Shown one piece after another: positions 6,364 to 8,422 of a stretch of 8,422 nt of DNA. A program made the position numbers and the translations under genes. The stretch is from an uncultured Alistipes sp. (GTDB lineage: Bacteria; Bacteroidota; Bacteroidia; Bacteroidales; Rikenellaceae). Where the stretch lies: contig CAMWYI010000076.1 in assembly GCA_947178455.1 (NCBI GenBank), positions 1 through 8,422 on the forward strand, given 5' to 3'. Under the pieces are notes generated by a model, which was given only the letters and a program-made list of their open reading frames with translations, was not told the DNA's origin and did no database searches. How positions within the stretch are numbered: position 1 is the stretch's first letter; every line of letters begins with the position of its first letter.

Positions 6364-8331
6364 TTATTTATTTTCGTTTTCGTATTCGGTCGTTTCGGTG
6401 GCCGGTTCGAGCCTGCGCAGCGGTTGCAGCACCACCGGGCCTGCCAGTCCGGCCGGTTCCAACTGCCAGCCGTCGGTTTTCAGCAGCCGGCCGTCCTTGC
6501 TGCTGACCACATTGGCATCCTTGAAAATGCGCCACTCCACGCCGCGCCGGTCGAAATCGGCGATGAGGTTGGCGGGCAAATTGGTTACTTCGATTTCGAT
6601 GCGGTTGTCGCCTGCTACGAGCAGCGGGGTTACGTCCAGCTCGAACGGTACCGACCATGCCGTACCTGCGTCGCGTCCGTTGACCCGCACGCGGGCCGAT
6701 TCGTACACCGTGCCTAATTGCAGCCGCCATGCTTCGGCCGTCGCGGGCGATTCGACCCGGAACGTGCCCGTATAGCGGCCCGTACCGCATAACCGCGTCA
6801 AATCGGCGAGGGCGCGTTCCGTTTCGGGCGTGCGGCCGTTGCGGTTGGCCAGTTGCGGCAGTGTTTCGTCATCCGCAATGCGTGCCGCCTTGTCCGGCAG
6901 GTCGTCTATCGGTTGGAGCACCGTCCACGAGTGCGGTTCGCCGATAGCGAATCGTTGCTCGACCTTCGGCAGCGATTGCGGAAAGTCGATGTGCCAATCC
7001 GTGCCTTCGACGGGCGTGCCTGCCGGTGCGTAGTAGGCCCAGTCGGGCAGCGTGTCGTCGACTTGCTCTGCTGTCTCGATGAGCAGCGATTGGCCGGGTT
7101 GCAGTTGCAGATATACTTGCGTTCCGGCGTCCGTCCGGCGGCTTCGGGCCTTTGCGCGGCGGCCGGTCAGCGGGTCAGTGAAAATCACGTTGGCTGCTTC
7201 GGCTCCCAGCGTCGCCCAGCCGTCGATAGCCGTGTCGTTGAGCAGCGATACGAAATAGCGTTTGCCCGTCGCATCGGCCCGCCGCACCAACTGGCAGCCT
7301 CGTTCTTTCAGCGGTTCGCGGACGGCTCCCGTTTGGGCGAGCAGTTCTTCCGTCCGACTGCCCGTCAGCAGCCGCCCCTTGCCGAAGCGATGGGAGGCCG
7401 TCGCGGCGAAATCGGCCGCAGGCAGTCGGCGGGTCAGCCGGTGCAGGGCTTTGCGCCGTTTCGCGAGTTTACCGTAACCCGGCACATCGTCGGGATAGGA
7501 GTCGAGAAAGACGACCGTCGCCCCTTCGCGGGCCAGCGACAGCACCTTGTCGAGCGTCTCGACTGGCATCAACCGGCAGTGGGGCAGAACGAGCGCCTTG
7601 TAGCGTGCGCCGCCTTCGGTTACGATGACCCCGTTTTCCACGCGGGTACCGGCCAAATAGCGGTCCGACAGATAGTCGGCATCGTAGCCGCTGCGCACGA
7701 GGGTGTTCATCGTCCGTTTCAGTTCGGGCATCGTTTGGGTCATCTTGTGGATGTCGAACAGCAGCAGATTGCGACCCTGCTGCGCGTGGCCGATGTCCTC
7801 CATGGGGATGTAGAGCAACACGTCGTTGTCGGGTTCGCCCGCTTGCAGGAACTGCTGACAGCGGGCCACGTAGTCGAACATGGCTCCGGCATCGCGCCAC
7901 AGCGGAGCCGTCGGCGACAGATTGATCGAAGCATAGAACAGCCACCCGGGAAACGAAACCCCTTTGGGCGAGTAGGGCGCACCGTGAAAATAGACGTGGT
8001 TGACGCCCGATGCCAGTATCTGGTCGATTTCGGGTTTGCAGGCGGACAGCGAGGTGCGGAAATGTTCGGTGAGCCACGTCAGCGTTTCGCACGACGTGAG
8101 CCGTTTGCCCGTGACGTGGGCGGCCGACGAAGCGAATTTCAGCACTGCCGGGTCGGCGTCGCTGTGTTTGGCGTCGGGGTCGCGGCGCAGGCCCGTGAGG
8201 GCGAACTCCGTGCGGCCGAACGATTCGCATTCGGGAATGTCCACCGCCGCATAGAAATCGAAAATGTTTCCGGGCGAGCCGTGCGCCTGATTGCGGACGC
8301 GGCTGCCGTGTCCGTGCGCCCAGTCGGGCCC
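6364..8331 (-). CDS. GH106-type alpha-L-rhamnosidase, 5'-truncated
   Basis: About 655 residues of the C-terminal part are present, against roughly 1,000 or more in complete GH106 enzymes. The frame is coding up to about 8331, where the G-tract begins. Residues before the first GTG (8244) are clearly real: DWAHGHGSRVRNQAHGSPGN followed by DFYAAVDIPECESFG, a strongly conserved GH106 block. Then come SGVNHVYFHGAPYSP, PGWLFYASINLSP and LQAGEPDNDVLLYIP, all typical of the family's catalytic region. The final 150 residues form a jelly-roll sugar-binding domain (RVRVNGRDAGTAWSVPFELDV, then NLPANLIADFDRRGVEWRIF). The family removes alpha-L-rhamnose from pectic chains with inversion and calcium dependence; I did not assign catalytic residues. 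A signal peptide would lie in the missing part. It ends 5 bp before the GH105 start, as the first visible gene of the operon. Confidence 0.87.
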   Translation of the reverse strand, partial: GPDWAHGHGSRVRNQAHGSPGNIFDFYAAVDIPECESFGRTEFALTGLRRDPDAKHSDADPAVLKFASSAAHVTGKRLTSCETLTWLTEHFRTSLSACKPEIDQILASGVNHVYFHGAPYSPKGVSFPGWLFYASINLSPTAPLWRDAGAMFDYVARCQQFLQAGEPDNDVLLYIPMEDIGHAQQGRNLLLFDIHKMTQTMPELKRTMNTLVRSGYDADYLSDRYLAGTRVENGVIVTEGGARYKALVLPHCRLMPVETLDKVLSLAREGATVVFLDSYPDDVPGYGKLAKRRKALHRLTRRLPAADFAATASHRFGKGRLLTGSRTEELLAQTGAVREPLKERGCQLVRRADATGKRYFVSLLNDTAIDGWATLGAEAANVIFTDPLTGRRAKARSRRTDAGTQVYLQLQPGQSLLIETAEQVDDTLPDWAYYAPAGTPVEGTDWHIDFPQSLPKVEQRFAIGEPHSWTVLQPIDDLPDKAARIADDETLPQLANRNGRTPETERALADLTRLCGTGRYTGTFRVESPATAEAWRLQLGTVYESARVRVNGRDAGTAWSVPFELDVTPLLVAGDNRIEIEVTNLPANLIADFDRRGVEWRIFKDANVVSSKDGRLLKTDGWQLEPAGLAGPVVLQPLRRLEPATETTEYENENK

Positions 8332-8335
8332 CCAC

Positions 8336-8422
8336 GGGGGGGGGGGGGGGAGGCGGGGGGGGGGGGGGGCGGGCGGGGGGGGGGGAGGGGGGGGGGGCGG
8401 GCGGGGGGGGGGGGCGGGGGGG
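8336..8422. other. Poly-G tail, sequencing or assembly artefact
   Basis: The final 87 bases are almost only G, with scattered single C and two or three A. They replace the expected coding sequence of the GH106 gene. This is the usual look of no-signal base calls in two-colour sequencing carried into a contig end. Nothing biological should be read from it, and the true GH106 5' end is lost here. Confidence 0.9.

Noticed and set aside
8336..8422. G-quadruplex or G-tract regulatory element
   Set aside because: Nearly pure G replacing conserved coding sequence at the very end of the contig is better explained as an artefact.

Overview
The window reads as a high-GC Bacteroidales contig. An Alistipes-like gut member is my best guess, but no taxonomic marker gene is present. 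The evidence is a secreted glycosidase cluster of the Bacteroidetes polysaccharide-utilisation type, A-rich and Shine-Dalgarno-poor gene leaders, and a C-type-lectin-like repeat ending in a SVRCVR strand, as in Bacteroidales diversity-generating retroelement (DGR) targets. Both contig ends look artificial: positions 8336-8422 are nearly pure G, and 1-69 is an abnormally G-rich stretch running into the first repeat copy.

Left part (about 70-2082, + strand): a DGR-like cassette. Two copies of a repeat of about 240 bp, spaced exactly 495 bp apart (70-309 and 565-804), encode or mimic the terminal lectin-type domain. The second copy lies directly upstream of a 414-aa reverse transcriptase with the DGR signature GxxxSQ and a YVDD active site. 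By position, AAC-codon richness and an upstream amber codon, the second copy is the likely template repeat (TR) and the first the likely variable repeat (VR). Their differences are only weakly biased to template adenines (9 of 24 by hand count), so this is not a textbook recently active pair. No accessory gene (Avd type) and no complete target gene are visible.

Middle (2083-2312): a 230-bp convergent intergenic region full of dyads. It includes a perfect 23-bp inverted repeat whose left arm covers the last codons and stop of the reverse transcriptase gene.

Right part (8331 down to 2313, - strand): three tightly packed genes read toward the reverse transcriptase. They are a 5'-truncated GH106-type alpha-L-rhamnosidase, a GH105 unsaturated rhamnogalacturonyl hydrolase with a signal peptide, and a GH2 beta-galactosidase-type enzyme with a signal peptide. 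Gaps are 5 and 14 bp, so they are probably one operon. The set fits breakdown of rhamnogalacturonan side chains and backbone: galactose removal by GH2, rhamnose removal by GH106 and hydrolysis of lyase-generated unsaturated uronyl ends by GH105. No SusC/SusD pair or regulator lies inside the window. A hairpin covers the annotated start codon of the GH2 gene.
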